Shown piece after piece: positions 43,032-53,081 of a DNA stretch of 64,000 nt. Made by a program: the position numbers and the translations under genes. A model generated the notes under the pieces. It saw only the letters and a program-made list of their open reading frames with translations, was not told the origin of the DNA and did no database searches. Source of the stretch: DATFNI01 sp963712305. Lineage in GTDB: Bacteria; Bacteroidota; Rhodothermia; Balneolales; DATFMH01. Location: positions 1,178,001 through 1,242,000 of the forward strand of contig CAVQHI010000002.1 in NCBI GenBank assembly GCA_963712305.1, written 5' to 3'. Position 1 is the first letter of the stretch. The number at the start of each line of letters is the position of its first letter.

Positions 43032-45341
43032 ATGCGACCAAATGATTATAAACGATTCGGAAAAGGTTCAATAGCCATTATAATTCTTTGTTTTATGGCA
43101 AGTAATGCATTAGCACAAAAGGCACCGCAATTGGGCAAAGCCCCTGTCAAAGATGTTGTTCAAGCTATGACTTTACAGGAAAAGGCGCAGTTGGTCGTTG
43201 GAATGGGCTGGAATCCGCCCAAAGTGCCCGGGGCAGCAGGACAGACGCATCCAATTCAACGCCTGGGAATACCCTCGTTGGTTCTTTCAGATGGCCCTGC
43301 AGGTGTGCGAATTCACCCAATTCGGAATCAAGATAGCAGTAAGACCTATTACGCCACGGCTTTTCCGGTAGCCCGGCTGCAGGCTTCTACGTGGGATCCA
43401 TCCGTTGTGAAAGAGGTCGGAGAGGCTTACGGGGCAGAAGCCCACGAATACGGAGTGGATATTGCCCTGACTCCGGCCCTGAATATCCACCGGAACCCAC
43501 TGAATGGTCGTAACTTTGAGTATTATTCAGAAGATCCGTTGATAGCTGGCGATATGGCTGCCGCTTCGGTGGAGGGCATACAGTCTCAAGGTGTGGGGAC
43601 CTCTATCAAGCATTTTGTGGCTAACAATCAGGAGGCTAACCGTCACAATGTTAATACGATTGTCAGTGAAAGGGCCCTGCGGGAAATTTATCTGAGAGGC
43701 TTTGAAATTGCAGTGAAGAAAGCCCATCCGTGGACGGTTATGTCGTCCTATAATAAGGTAAACGGTACCTATACATCGCAACGTTATGATCTACTGACAA
43801 CGGTGCTTCGTGATGAGTGGGGATTCAGGGGTTTTGTAATGACCGACTGGACCGGCGGGGATAATCCGGTCGCCCAAATGAAAGCGGGCAATGATTTGAT
43901 TCAGCCGGGTACACAGAAGAAAATGGAAAGCATTATTAACGCGGTCAAATCCGGAAAACTGGACGAAAAGATATTGGATCAGAATGTGGAACGCATCCTG
44001 AATATTATACTGAAGTCGCCGGTTTTCAAGGGATATAACTACTCCAACAAACCGGATTTAAAGGCTGATGCCAAAGTTTCCAGGGATGCGGCCGCTCAGG
44101 GTATGATCTTGCTGAAAAATGATGATAAGACTTTGCCTGCCAATACAAAAGATAAGGTTGCCGCCTTTGGCAATACCTCCTATGACATCTACATAGGCGG
44201 CTGGGGAAGTGGTGAAGTAAATGAAGCCTACAAAGTACAACTCGACCAGGGATTGTCGGACGCCGGTTATAATCTGGATAAGAATTTGCAGGATAGTTAT
44301 CACAAGTATATCGAGGGCGTGAAGGCAAAACGCGGTAACAAGAAAATGAATCATCGTCAGCGTCCGAAACCCGTTCCTGAGATGCCTGTAGATGATGCAT
44401 TGGCCCAAAAGGAAGCAAGAGCTAATGATGTGGCTATTATCACAATTGGGAAAAACGCCGGCGAAGGATCCGACCGTCCGGAAAGTGACTTTTATCTTAC
44501 CGATAGTCGAAAAGCATTGATCAAGACGGTATCAAATGCTTTCCATAAACAGGGTAAAAAGGTGATCCTGGTATTGAATATCGCCGGTGCGATGGACGTA
44601 GCGAGTTGGAGAGACGAGGTTGATGCTATTTTGCTGGCCTGGCTGCCGGGACAGGAAGCTGGTCACGCTATCACCGATATACTAAGCGGTAAGGTAAATC
44701 CATCCGGTCGACTGGCCACCACTTTTCCTGTTAAGTATTCGGATGTTCCGTCTTCAAAATCTTTTCCTGGTGCACCCGCAAAAGATCCTAAATATGTCGT
44801 CTATACAGAAGGCATTTATACTGGCTATCGTTACTACGATACCTTCGGTGTGAAACCAGCCTATGAATTCGGATATGGCCTGTCTTACACAACCTTCTCG
44901 TTTGATAATACTAAGTTAAGCTCTACCGATTTTAATGGTAAGCTTACGGTTACCACCCAGGTGACGAACAGTGGCGATGTTGCCGGAAAAGAAGTGGTTC
45001 AGCTATATCTAAGTGCGCCTTCCAAAACGCTGGATAAACCGGTACAAGAATTAAAAGGGTTTGTCAAAACGAAGATGTTGAAACCAGGCGAAACACAAAT
45101 CGTTACCTTCGAAATTATGCCGAAAGATTTGGCTTCATTCAATCCGAAGACAGTTTCCTGGGAAGCAGAAGCCGGAACGTATACTGTACGTATTGGGGCA
45201 TCATCACGTGACATCCGGCAAACGGAATCGTTCAAGTTGGATAATGCAATTACGGTAGAGAAGGATCATGATGTTCTTCATCCGGGAATTGATGAATTGA
45301 AACCACAAAAGAGTGAATTCAGTTCTAAAGCACTTTACTAA
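43032..45341 (+). CDS. GH3 beta-glucosidase-like hydrolase
   Basis: A 769-residue secreted GH3 enzyme with signal peptide IAIIILCFMASNALAQ. Blocks are LSDGPAGVR, NPLNGRNFEYYSEDP, KHFVANNQE and the nucleophile Asp in GFVMTDWTGGD. Later come IGKNAGEGSDR, ITDILSGKVNPSGRLATTFP, PAYEFGYGLSYTTF and a fibronectin-III-like C-terminus. It is very similar to the GH3 at 26685-29033, so the two arose by duplication. It lies between the two esterase genes on the plus strand, 59 bp after the carboxylesterase. A stem-loop follows at 45376-45409. Confidence 0.92.
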   Translation: MRPNDYKRFGKGSIAIIILCFMASNALAQKAPQLGKAPVKDVVQAMTLQEKAQLVVGMGWNPPKVPGAAGQTHPIQRLGIPSLVLSDGPAGVRIHPIRNQDSSKTYYATAFPVARLQASTWDPSVVKEVGEAYGAEAHEYGVDIALTPALNIHRNPLNGRNFEYYSEDPLIAGDMAAASVEGIQSQGVGTSIKHFVANNQEANRHNVNTIVSERALREIYLRGFEIAVKKAHPWTVMSSYNKVNGTYTSQRYDLLTTVLRDEWGFRGFVMTDWTGGDNPVAQMKAGNDLIQPGTQKKMESIINAVKSGKLDEKILDQNVERILNIILKSPVFKGYNYSNKPDLKADAKVSRDAAAQGMILLKNDDKTLPANTKDKVAAFGNTSYDIYIGGWGSGEVNEAYKVQLDQGLSDAGYNLDKNLQDSYHKYIEGVKAKRGNKKMNHRQRPKPVPEMPVDDALAQKEARANDVAIITIGKNAGEGSDRPESDFYLTDSRKALIKTVSNAFHKQGKKVILVLNIAGAMDVASWRDEVDAILLAWLPGQEAGHAITDILSGKVNPSGRLATTFPVKYSDVPSSKSFPGAPAKDPKYVVYTEGIYTGYRYYDTFGVKPAYEFGYGLSYTTFSFDNTKLSSTDFNGKLTVTTQVTNSGDVAGKEVVQLYLSAPSKTLDKPVQELKGFVKTKMLKPGETQIVTFEIMPKDLASFNPKTVSWEAEAGTYTVRIGASSRDIRQTESFKLDNAITVEKDHDVLHPGIDELKPQKSEFSSKALY

Positions 45342-45375
45342 TAGTAGGTGGTATAACATGATATCTGGTAGTTGG

Positions 45376-45409
45376 TTCATGTATACCCCTTGGCGGGGGA
45401 ATACATGAA
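45376..45409 (+). terminator. Stem-loop after GH3
   Basis: TTCATGTAT (45376-45384) and ATACATGAA (45401-45409) are exact inverted arms, extended by CCCC/GGGG inside. There is no T-run, so it may be a weak terminator or an mRNA 3' end structure between the GH3 and the esterase/MBL gene. Confidence 0.5.
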
Positions 45410-45539
45410 ATATTGCAACACGGAATTAGAGTAGAATCTATCGTAAGACAAAGACTAATCTTTGAACGTCATCATGATGAAAAATAGATTTATAGGTATG
45501 ATTGGCAACTCAAAATAACAACCCGATATAACATCAATT

Positions 45540-47678
45540 ATGACAAGGAATGTCTTCAGCAACTGGGGGCTTTTATTCTCGTTCTTATTTATAATGTTGG
45601 GTTGTTTTGCATGCTCGAACAAATCTGCGGATTCGGAAAACGAGATTAATGCCGAAGCGGCTAAAATTGCCCCATCATTTAAGTCGGGAAAATTTAAGGA
45701 CGGCAACGGTAATGTTCTTCCCTATCGTTTTTTCGACCCAACCGGTCAAGGCAAGCAGGCCAAATATCCTCTTGTCTTATACTTGCACGGAGAGAAGGGA
45801 TTCGGAACGGACAATAAGGCGCAGTTAACTGCTACCGAATGCGCAGCCATATGGGTGGAACCCGACCACCTGGCCAAAAACCCAACCTATGTGTTGGCCC
45901 CGCAGGCTCCGCCGGGAAGTGACTGGACCAAAGATCCTGTGTACACCGACGTGCTTAGTTTACTACATCAGTTTGTTAAAAATCATCCCAGTGTAGACCC
46001 GAACCGTATTTATATCGTTGGGTTTTCAGCAGGTGCCACCGGGCTATGGAATATGGTTCTGAAGAATCCGGACATGTTTGCGGCGGCTATGCCCATCAGT
46101 GGGAATGCCAATAAGTTCCTGGGAGACACCAAGGCCTATGACGCCATCAAAAACCTGCCGGTATTGGTCATCCATTCGTATGATGACCCCATTAGTCCTA
46201 TTAGCAATGCCGAAAATGTAATTGCTGCGTTACAGCTGGCGGGTAATCGGACGGTCAATTATGCTACAAGCCTCTGGGCCATGGGGAGTGTACACCCACC
46301 CCATGCGGCATGGAAGCCGGCCTTTCATCACTATGAGGTGATCAACAACTGGATGTTTCAGCAAAGTCTAACCCGAACAGAGCACGGCAAGGTGGATCCA
46401 TCGACCCTGTATACCACCCATGACCTGGGGAACGGTGTAAAAGTAGTATGGGATCTTGCCCTGGATACCTCTTACATACTTGAAAGTCCTAAGAAAGCGG
46501 TGATCATAGATGCTACAATGGGTAATGGAAGCATTTATAAATTTATCAGGGATAGCGTCCTGGTAAACAAAAATGTTCCTATCGATGTACTGATTACCCA
46601 CAAGCATTTTGACCACATTCTTGGTTTACGCAGTTTTATAGGTACTTCTCAGTTGAAAGCAGTCTATGTCAGCAAAGAGGATAGCGAACCTGTAAAAGGC
46701 ATGATGGGGCCGGATGCGGGAAAAGTCAAATACCTAAAGGATGGGGATAAAATTCCATTCGACGGTAAGGAGATCAATGTGATTGGTGTTCCAGGCCATA
46801 CCCTGGGTTCGCTTGTGTATTGGTATGGGAACGATCTGTTTACCGGTGATGCAGTGGGATCCGGTGATTTATGGATGGGTTTTTCTCCGATGTCTATCCA
46901 AAGCTATATCCCCTCTGTTCAGCATCTGCTGGACAAGATAGGAGATCAGAAACACCGTGTATTGGGTGGACATATTGGGGAATACCGCTCTCCGATGACG
47001 GTGAACTATATCCATCAAATACTGGCTTGCGCCCAGGGTTTGGTGAATGGTTCCATTAAGTGGGGACCCTATCGCAGGACTATAGGAGGTCGAAGTTTCC
47101 TGGGCTATTCAGCCACCATCGGCAGGGCAACGATCGTGTATAACCTGAATAATGTTCATACCATTAAAGGAGCATTGAGCAACCTGACCATCAGTTCGGG
47201 CAATCTTACTCCACGTTTTGCCACTTACACGACCTATTATTCCGCGACGGTTGCTCCCGATGTGGCAACGGTTCAGATCACCCCTACGGTCCTTACCAAT
47301 CAGATCACACCGGCCACTCTTACCGACAGGTATAAGAGCCTGAGCATCAATGGGAATCCCATAGTTTCCGGGGCCTTTTATAAGGCGAGTCTGAAAAAGG
47401 GGGAAAATTTATTTTCCATAGTTGTGACAGCATCTGACGGAACGGTGAAAAAATATACACTAACCATAACCAAGGTGAAACCTCCCCAACCCGTTAATGG
47501 GAAATTCCTGTTACCTAATAGTTCTGACGGAAATATTTCTACAAGTGTGCCCGGGCTTCACCATCCGGATCGTTCTTTACTTCACAGTGGTCATTTAATA
47601 TCATCGTCTCCCCATTGCCAGGCGTGTAAGCAGGCCAATAAGGGAGTTCCTTGGTATTTGGATTGCCGCTCCTCATAA
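45540..47678 (+). CDS. Lipoprotein fusing CE1-like esterase, metallo-beta-lactamase fold and cadherin-like domain
   Basis: A 712-residue lipoprotein (lipobox CFAC near residue 24) with an unusual architecture. Residues about 50-280 are an alpha/beta hydrolase of the CE1/PHB-depolymerase type: VLYLHGEKGFG, nucleophile GFSAGATG, acid HSYDDP. Residues about 290-505 are a metallo-beta-lactamase fold with THKHFDH, VPGHTLGS, FTGDAVGSGD and GGHIGEY as zinc ligands. Residues about 541-645 match a cadherin-like beta-sandwich (LSNLTISSG, ENLFSIVVTASDGTVKKYTLTI). The last 46 residues are translated from the antisense of the convergent carboxylesterase gene and are probably not original. A frame change just before TAATAG (47516-47521) would end the protein there. 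Substrate unknown. Confidence 0.75.
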   Translation: MTRNVFSNWGLLFSFLFIMLGCFACSNKSADSENEINAEAAKIAPSFKSGKFKDGNGNVLPYRFFDPTGQGKQAKYPLVLYLHGEKGFGTDNKAQLTATECAAIWVEPDHLAKNPTYVLAPQAPPGSDWTKDPVYTDVLSLLHQFVKNHPSVDPNRIYIVGFSAGATGLWNMVLKNPDMFAAAMPISGNANKFLGDTKAYDAIKNLPVLVIHSYDDPISPISNAENVIAALQLAGNRTVNYATSLWAMGSVHPPHAAWKPAFHHYEVINNWMFQQSLTRTEHGKVDPSTLYTTHDLGNGVKVVWDLALDTSYILESPKKAVIIDATMGNGSIYKFIRDSVLVNKNVPIDVLITHKHFDHILGLRSFIGTSQLKAVYVSKEDSEPVKGMMGPDAGKVKYLKDGDKIPFDGKEINVIGVPGHTLGSLVYWYGNDLFTGDAVGSGDLWMGFSPMSIQSYIPSVQHLLDKIGDQKHRVLGGHIGEYRSPMTVNYIHQILACAQGLVNGSIKWGPYRRTIGGRSFLGYSATIGRATIVYNLNNVHTIKGALSNLTISSGNLTPRFATYTTYYSATVAPDVATVQITPTVLTNQITPATLTDRYKSLSINGNPIVSGAFYKASLKKGENLFSIVVTASDGTVKKYTLTITKVKPPQPVNGKFLLPNSSDGNISTSVPGLHHPDRSLLHSGHLISSSPHCQACKQANKGVPWYLDCRSS

Positions 47679-49254
47679 ATTGTAACAATGCGGACGACAT
47701 TTTTTCAGACAGGGCCCGAGGACGCTCGCCGCCTCCGGTGTGAGATAGCATGTGGTTTGTATTGTAAAACCAGAAACAGATATCAAGGGTATGAAAAGCT
47801 CCCAGGCGGCCATTAAACATTGGGGGTCTCCATCCGAACCAATCCACATAAACCGGTGCTTTTTGTTTGACCTTTGCATTGGCCGTTTTTATGACTCCCT
47901 GTCTCATAAACCCACTCTGAACGAGGACCATTACATCATACGGTGTTTTAGCCTGGGGCAATGCCGTATCATTGGACTCGGCGAATGTCTTCGCATAGCT
48001 TTCATAAGCTGCAGCGGCTTTATCTCCAAGTCCTCCAAAGAACCCGGCTCGTTTCTGAAGACTCTTTATCACTTCGTCTTTAGTAATATTTTCAATTTTC
48101 GGATTCCCCAGGCTGGATGCGAATTCATCAAAAGTACTGCTTATGATCAAGGGAACGTCGGATGAAAGGCCATTTGGATTATTGAAAAATTCTCCCTTCA
48201 AAATATTCCTACCATCGGCTATCGGCGAAAATCCACCCCTGAAGCCATTGATACCCATTTTCTTAGCATAGGCATGCGAAGCTTTGTCGGCTAACTTCAG
48301 GTAATCCAGCCATGGCATTTCCTGAAGTTTATCGATTTGACCGGGGTTTAAATTGGCTTCTTTTAAGATATATTGTCCGACACCCTGAGAGGCTTTCTGA
48401 TCTTTGGCTTCTAATTCATTCCCACTCAAAGCAACCGCTTTATGAAACAAGCCTTTCGCCTGGGGCATATTCATCAAAATACATACTTTGGCACCGCCAC
48501 CCGATTGACCTATAATGGTTACGTTATCGGGATCGCCGCCGAAATTGGATATGTTTTCTTTAATCCACTGGAGAGCTGCAACCATATCCAGCGCCCCTAC
48601 ATTGCCGGAATCGGCATATTTACTGCCCCCCACACCCGAAAGATCGGAAAAACCAATCGGACCTAATCGGTGATTGATTGATACGAAAACGATATCACCC
48701 TTACGACTTAAGTTTTCTCCCTTATAACCATCTTGCTCAATGCTATTCCCATTTGTAAAACCACCGCCATGCAGCCACACGATAACCGGGCGTTTTTTAT
48801 TATCATTAATTTCAGGGGTCCACACATTCAGATTCAGACAATTTTCACTGAGATCATAATAGTTCCAGTGATCCCGATACGAATAATAGGGATTAGCATA
48901 TCGCCCTTCCATAATTTGCGGAGCGTCGTCTCCCCACCAGATAGCCGGAAAGACATGATTCCATGGTTTCGGTTTCTGAGGAGGCATAAATCGATTCTTT
49001 CCGCTGGTATCAGCCCCATATGGGATTCCGCGAAAAACATAAATATCCCGTAAAAGAAGTCCTTCTACTTTACCATACTGTGTGTCTGCAATGGCAGTTT
49101 TATCTCCCGCATATAGCTGTTGTTCATCGTTAAAGACTGGATTTAACGAATTAAACAGTCTGTTTTCACCATTGGCGGACAAAAAAGGTGTTAAACTGAA
49201 TCCGGCAAATCCAGTGGCTAATGTCTGAATAAATTGGCGTCTGTTCGTTTTCAT
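47539..49254 (-). CDS. Type-B carboxylesterase, Tat-exported
   Basis: A 571-residue type-B carboxylesterase. The N-terminus has a twin-arginine motif (TNRRQFIQTLATGFAGFSL). Blocks are TQYGKVEGLLL, FRGIPYGAD, ENCLNLNVWTP, the oxyanion block WLHGGGFTNGN and the nucleophile TIIGQSGGGAK (Ser about residue 251). GAFHTLDICFWFYN holds the candidate catalytic His. It runs convergently into the esterase/MBL fusion with a 140-bp overlap of coding regions. The C-terminus (DHCEVKNDPDGEARAHL) has the usual form for the family, so this gene is the intact one of the pair. Confidence 0.9.
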   Translation of the reverse strand: MKTNRRQFIQTLATGFAGFSLTPFLSANGENRLFNSLNPVFNDEQQLYAGDKTAIADTQYGKVEGLLLRDIYVFRGIPYGADTSGKNRFMPPQKPKPWNHVFPAIWWGDDAPQIMEGRYANPYYSYRDHWNYYDLSENCLNLNVWTPEINDNKKRPVIVWLHGGGFTNGNSIEQDGYKGENLSRKGDIVFVSINHRLGPIGFSDLSGVGGSKYADSGNVGALDMVAALQWIKENISNFGGDPDNVTIIGQSGGGAKVCILMNMPQAKGLFHKAVALSGNELEAKDQKASQGVGQYILKEANLNPGQIDKLQEMPWLDYLKLADKASHAYAKKMGINGFRGGFSPIADGRNILKGEFFNNPNGLSSDVPLIISSTFDEFASSLGNPKIENITKDEVIKSLQKRAGFFGGLGDKAAAAYESYAKTFAESNDTALPQAKTPYDVMVLVQSGFMRQGVIKTANAKVKQKAPVYVDWFGWRPPMFNGRLGAFHTLDICFWFYNTNHMLSHTGGGERPRALSEKMSSALLQFMRSGNPNTKELPYWPAYTPGNGETMILNDHCEVKNDPDGEARAHL

Positions 49255-49827
49255 GGCAGGAATATTTAGTTATTAAGAATGGAATCTACGAAACGAAACA
49301 TGAGGGGCAAATGCATTTTGATAATATCTATAAGTCATCCTTTTTTTGATAGATGCAACTCAATCGAAAATTTACTGTGAGTGAGGCTCTTTAAAATCTT
49401 AATAACTATTCACAAAACTAATTTATTAAACGTTATTAAAATTCTGTCAATGTACCGGAAGTTTATCATAAATAAACGTTATGTCTGAATAAGACAAAAA
49501 CGCTTAAACTCCTATCCACTAGTGTCGTCCCGAAAGCATTTTGTACCCAGGGATCTGTAGTTATGTCAATATATATAGCTTTTTAGACTCTCACTAAGAG
49601 CCTTCTATGGAGTCTTTTATAGAAAAGAGGTAATCGCATTTTAGTTTAACCAATAACTTTGAATATGCGTGTCACTCTTGTCAGCTCTAAAGGTATATTT
49701 AGATGTATTTTTAGTGAACAAATGTTCAATAAAGAAAAAAATTACAACTCTGTTGAGTAGAAGATTATGATTGTTGGCTCTTCTAATTGAACACAAACCA
49801 AGATCCAAACAAAACCGGGTTAATAAA
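49255..49827. promoter_or_regulatory. Divergent regulatory region of carboxylesterase and susC
   Basis: A 573-bp AT-rich gap between divergent genes. It contains the palindrome at 49715-49728, an AGACTC/GAGTCT stem near 49586-49614 and two AAACGTTAT words (about 49431 and 49483). No small gene is supported. Confidence 0.5.
49715..49728. promoter_or_regulatory. Candidate operator TGAACAAATGTTCA upstream of susC
   Basis: Identical to the 14-bp site at 34533-34546 and lying 100 bp upstream of the susC start codon. It links the importer locus to the two ECF sigma loci through a common cis element. Confidence 0.55.
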
Positions 49828-52800
49828 ATGCGAAGTGTGATACGAAATATGTGCAAGATTACTCTGTTTTTGAGTAGTCTGCTTTTTGTAGTCTGTTTCC
49901 AATCATTAGCTATTGGACATGAAACTGCAGTACATGTGTTTAAAAAAATGCATGCAGCTGCCCAGGATACTGTTCGAGGTGTTATAACTGACAAGACAAC
50001 TGGTAAACCGTTGCCAGGTGCCAACGTGTTTGTAAAAGGGACCGAGAATGGAACCGCTACCAATCCCGATGGACGTTATAAACTTGCTGTGCCTTCTCTA
50101 TCAGATACCCTGGAGTTCTCCTATATAGGATACCAACAAACGGAAGTAGCCATTAATAACAGAACTACTATTAATGTATCACTGGTATCTGAGGCCGTTC
50201 AAGGTAATCAATTAGTTGTTGTCGGATATGGAGTACAAAAAGAGCAAGATGTAACCGGATCCGTTGGCACAGTAAAGATGGAAGCTGTGGCCAACCAACC
50301 AATAGTTGGAGCCAATGAGGCCTTGGCCGGTCAGATAGCCGGGGTAAAGGTTAGTACGACAAATGGTGTTCCAGGTGGTGGTCCTCAAGTCAACATCCGT
50401 GGTGTTGGTGCTATTGGCGCAGGTCAGACTCCGCTGTATGTTGTCGATGGTTATCCGCTGCCGGAATCAAGTTTTGATCAGGTTTCTAATCCACTGAATA
50501 ATATACCTGCTACAGATATTGCTTCCATAAATGTTTTAAAGGGTCCATCGGCTACAGCTATATACGGTTCTCGGGCTTCTAATGGTGTTGTCATTATTAC
50601 AACGAAACAAGGGAGTACAGGAAAACTTCAGTTCAATTTTAATGCTTATACAGGCTGGGCGAGTGTACCCAACCAGGAAAAAACACCGCTGATGAATGCC
50701 CAACAGTTTGCAACGTTCCAAAAACAAAGGTTTGAAGATAATGGCGCTGCAGTTCCTGCTATATTCCAAAACCCATCGAAATATGGAAAGGGAACAGACT
50801 GGTTTGCCGCTATAACAAGAGTTGCACCTGTTCAGAATATTAATTTTAGTGCCTCCGGAGGTACAGACAAGGTTACGGCTTATTTCTCTGGTAGTGTGTT
50901 ACGACAAGAAGGAGTTATCATACAATCCAACTACCACAGGATAGCATTCAGAGCAAATGTTGCTGCTAACATTAGTCCAAAATTAAAGGTAGGGTTAAAT
51001 TTTGCCCCTAATTATTCTTTCGGTGATAATAAATCCTCCGGCGCGGTTGGAAGAGGATATTTCGCCGGTGGCTTTAGTAGTGATCTTGGAGCACAACCAG
51101 GATATTCAGGTGAATGGTATTCGTTGAGTCCGATGTACCCTGTAAGACAGTCTGACGGCTCGTATACGCCTATGATTGGTAGCATTTCTAATGGTGTATT
51201 TCCACTTCCCAATCCTGTACTAGCGTTGAATGAAATAACCTATCACAAGACTTCAACAGATGTCATTGGGACTGCTTATGCACAATTAGATTTGTTAAAA
51301 GAGTTGAGTTTTAAATCCACTCTTGATATGGAAACGAATTCAACAAATCAAAAAAGTTTCATCCCATCAACGGTAGGGGCTCCCTTTTCGCCACCACCGC
51401 GAATACCAACCGGAAGTTATGGTACACATAAGTTTGTAAACTGGAATAATGATAACACGGTGACCTTTAATCACAGCTTCAGTGACGGACAGACCATTAA
51501 CCTGATGGCCGACTTCTCTGCACAGCAACAGCAAGATGATAACGGGTTATATAATGGATCTCAGTTTCCGGATAACTCCATCAAAACGTTAAACGCCGCT
51601 GCCGTTGTTACCGCTGATCCGACCTATACTTATGCTCAAAGCTGGACCCTTTTATCTTATTTGGGACGATTGAATTATTCATATAAAGATAGATATCTGC
51701 TTACTGCAGGAGTAAGAAGGGATGGTTCTTCCAGATTTGGCCCAGCCACTCGATGGGGGACGTTCCCAAGTGCAGCCATTGCCTGGCGTGTTACCAATGA
51801 ACCCTGGATGAGTAAATATTCATCGTGGCTAAGTAACCTCAAAATCAGGGCCTCGTGGGGCATTACCGGTAATAATCAGATTGGTAATTATTCCTATGCA
51901 AGCCAGTTACTGCCAAATAATTATGTATTTAATAATAATTTGGCTCAAGGTAAAACGGTTGAATCCATGAGTAATGTGAATCTGGCATGGGAGAAAACAA
52001 ACGAGATTAACTTAGGTTTAAATGCCGGGTTTATGCACAACCGGATTACGGTGACTGCCGATGTTTACAGACAGAATACGAAAGACCTCTTATTAAACTT
52101 ACAGGTCCCCGAGGCATCCGGTTTCACAAATTCTATTAAGAATATCGGTGAAGTTCAGAACAAAGGTTTTGAATTAGAGGTGTCAACTCAAAATGTTGTT
52201 AAAGAAGGTTTTTCCTGGAGCAGCCATTTTACATTTTCGATGAATCGAAATAAAGTCTTGTCTCTGGGTCCTGATGGTGCACCTATTTTCGGTGGTAGAA
52301 GTGGGGAAAGTCATCCCACAAACATCACTCAAATTGGTCAACCTGTAGGTATGTTCTATGGATACCTATTTGACGGTCTTTATACGACATCGGACATCAA
52401 CGCAATCAACCAGGGTGCCAGCAATGCTCCAGCTTATCTGTCAGGCGTGCCACCGATTGCGGGCGATATGAAAGCGGCTGATATTAATGGTGACGGTGTC
52501 ATTACACCAGTTACAGATTTTACTACTCTTGGTAGTCCGTATCCAAAATTTGAATATGGTATAACAAATACGTTGAACTATAAAGGCCTGAGCTTAAATT
52601 TCGTCTTTACAGGTTCATATGGCGCAAAGCGAATGAAAGCGAACTATGAAACCTTCCACAACATTGATGGTATCTTTAATCTCCCACTTGAATATGTCAA
52701 CAACAGGTACAGGTCACCGTCACAACCTGGAGATGGAAGACATCCGACTACAGCAGGACCTTCTCAATATCGTGTAATGTATCGGGACGTCAGTTCTCTC

Positions 52801-53070
52801 AACGTATTTGATGCTTCCTATCTCTGGCTAAAAAATGTTACGCTGGGTTATACACTGCCAAGCAGTATAACAAAAGGATATTTCCGGAGTGTGTTCCTGT
52901 ATACAAGCATACAAAATGCGTTTATTATCACTCCTTATCCGAATGGAAACCCGGCAGTCACAGATTATACGAGTAGTCAGAGTTATGGTGGTTCGTTATC
53001 ACCTGGTATCGATTTTACTCCTTATCCAACTCCACGGGTAATAACCGTTGGTATTAAAATCAATTACTAA
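49828..53070 (+). CDS. susC: SusC-type TonB-dependent outer membrane transporter
   Basis: A 1080-residue SusC/RagA-family protein that imports oligosaccharides through the outer membrane with SusD. The ATG at 49828 is chosen to give a short N-terminus before the signal peptide (ITLFLSSLLFVVCFQSLA). A carboxypeptidase-like domain follows (VRGVITDKTTGKPLPGANVFVKGT...LEFSYIGYQQTEV). Next come the TonB box region (VVVGYGVQKEQDVTGSV), the plug (ALAGQIAGVKV, VNIRGVGAI, DIASINVLKGPSATAIYGSRASNGVVIITTK) and the beta-barrel ending PRVITVGIKINY. No FecR-interacting N-terminal extension is present, in keeping with the absence of anti-sigma genes. It is the only SusC in the window. Confidence 0.96.
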   Translation: MRSVIRNMCKITLFLSSLLFVVCFQSLAIGHETAVHVFKKMHAAAQDTVRGVITDKTTGKPLPGANVFVKGTENGTATNPDGRYKLAVPSLSDTLEFSYIGYQQTEVAINNRTTINVSLVSEAVQGNQLVVVGYGVQKEQDVTGSVGTVKMEAVANQPIVGANEALAGQIAGVKVSTTNGVPGGGPQVNIRGVGAIGAGQTPLYVVDGYPLPESSFDQVSNPLNNIPATDIASINVLKGPSATAIYGSRASNGVVIITTKQGSTGKLQFNFNAYTGWASVPNQEKTPLMNAQQFATFQKQRFEDNGAAVPAIFQNPSKYGKGTDWFAAITRVAPVQNINFSASGGTDKVTAYFSGSVLRQEGVIIQSNYHRIAFRANVAANISPKLKVGLNFAPNYSFGDNKSSGAVGRGYFAGGFSSDLGAQPGYSGEWYSLSPMYPVRQSDGSYTPMIGSISNGVFPLPNPVLALNEITYHKTSTDVIGTAYAQLDLLKELSFKSTLDMETNSTNQKSFIPSTVGAPFSPPPRIPTGSYGTHKFVNWNNDNTVTFNHSFSDGQTINLMADFSAQQQQDDNGLYNGSQFPDNSIKTLNAAAVVTADPTYTYAQSWTLLSYLGRLNYSYKDRYLLTAGVRRDGSSRFGPATRWGTFPSAAIAWRVTNEPWMSKYSSWLSNLKIRASWGITGNNQIGNYSYASQLLPNNYVFNNNLAQGKTVESMSNVNLAWEKTNEINLGLNAGFMHNRITVTADVYRQNTKDLLLNLQVPEASGFTNSIKNIGEVQNKGFELEVSTQNVVKEGFSWSSHFTFSMNRNKVLSLGPDGAPIFGGRSGESHPTNITQIGQPVGMFYGYLFDGLYTTSDINAINQGASNAPAYLSGVPPIAGDMKAADINGDGVITPVTDFTTLGSPYPKFEYGITNTLNYKGLSLNFVFTGSYGAKRMKANYETFHNIDGIFNLPLEYVNNRYRSPSQPGDGRHPTTAGPSQYRVMYRDVSSLNVFDASYLWLKNVTLGYTLPSSITKGYFRSVFLYTSIQNAFIITPYPNGNPAVTDYTSSQSYGGSLSPGIDFTPYPTPRVITVGIKINY

Positions 53071-53081
53071 GGAGGGGTGAT

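Noticed and set aside
45376..45409. Classical rho-independent terminator after the plus-strand GH3
   Set aside because: The stem is good but no T-run follows, so I list it only as a weak, uncertain stem-loop.
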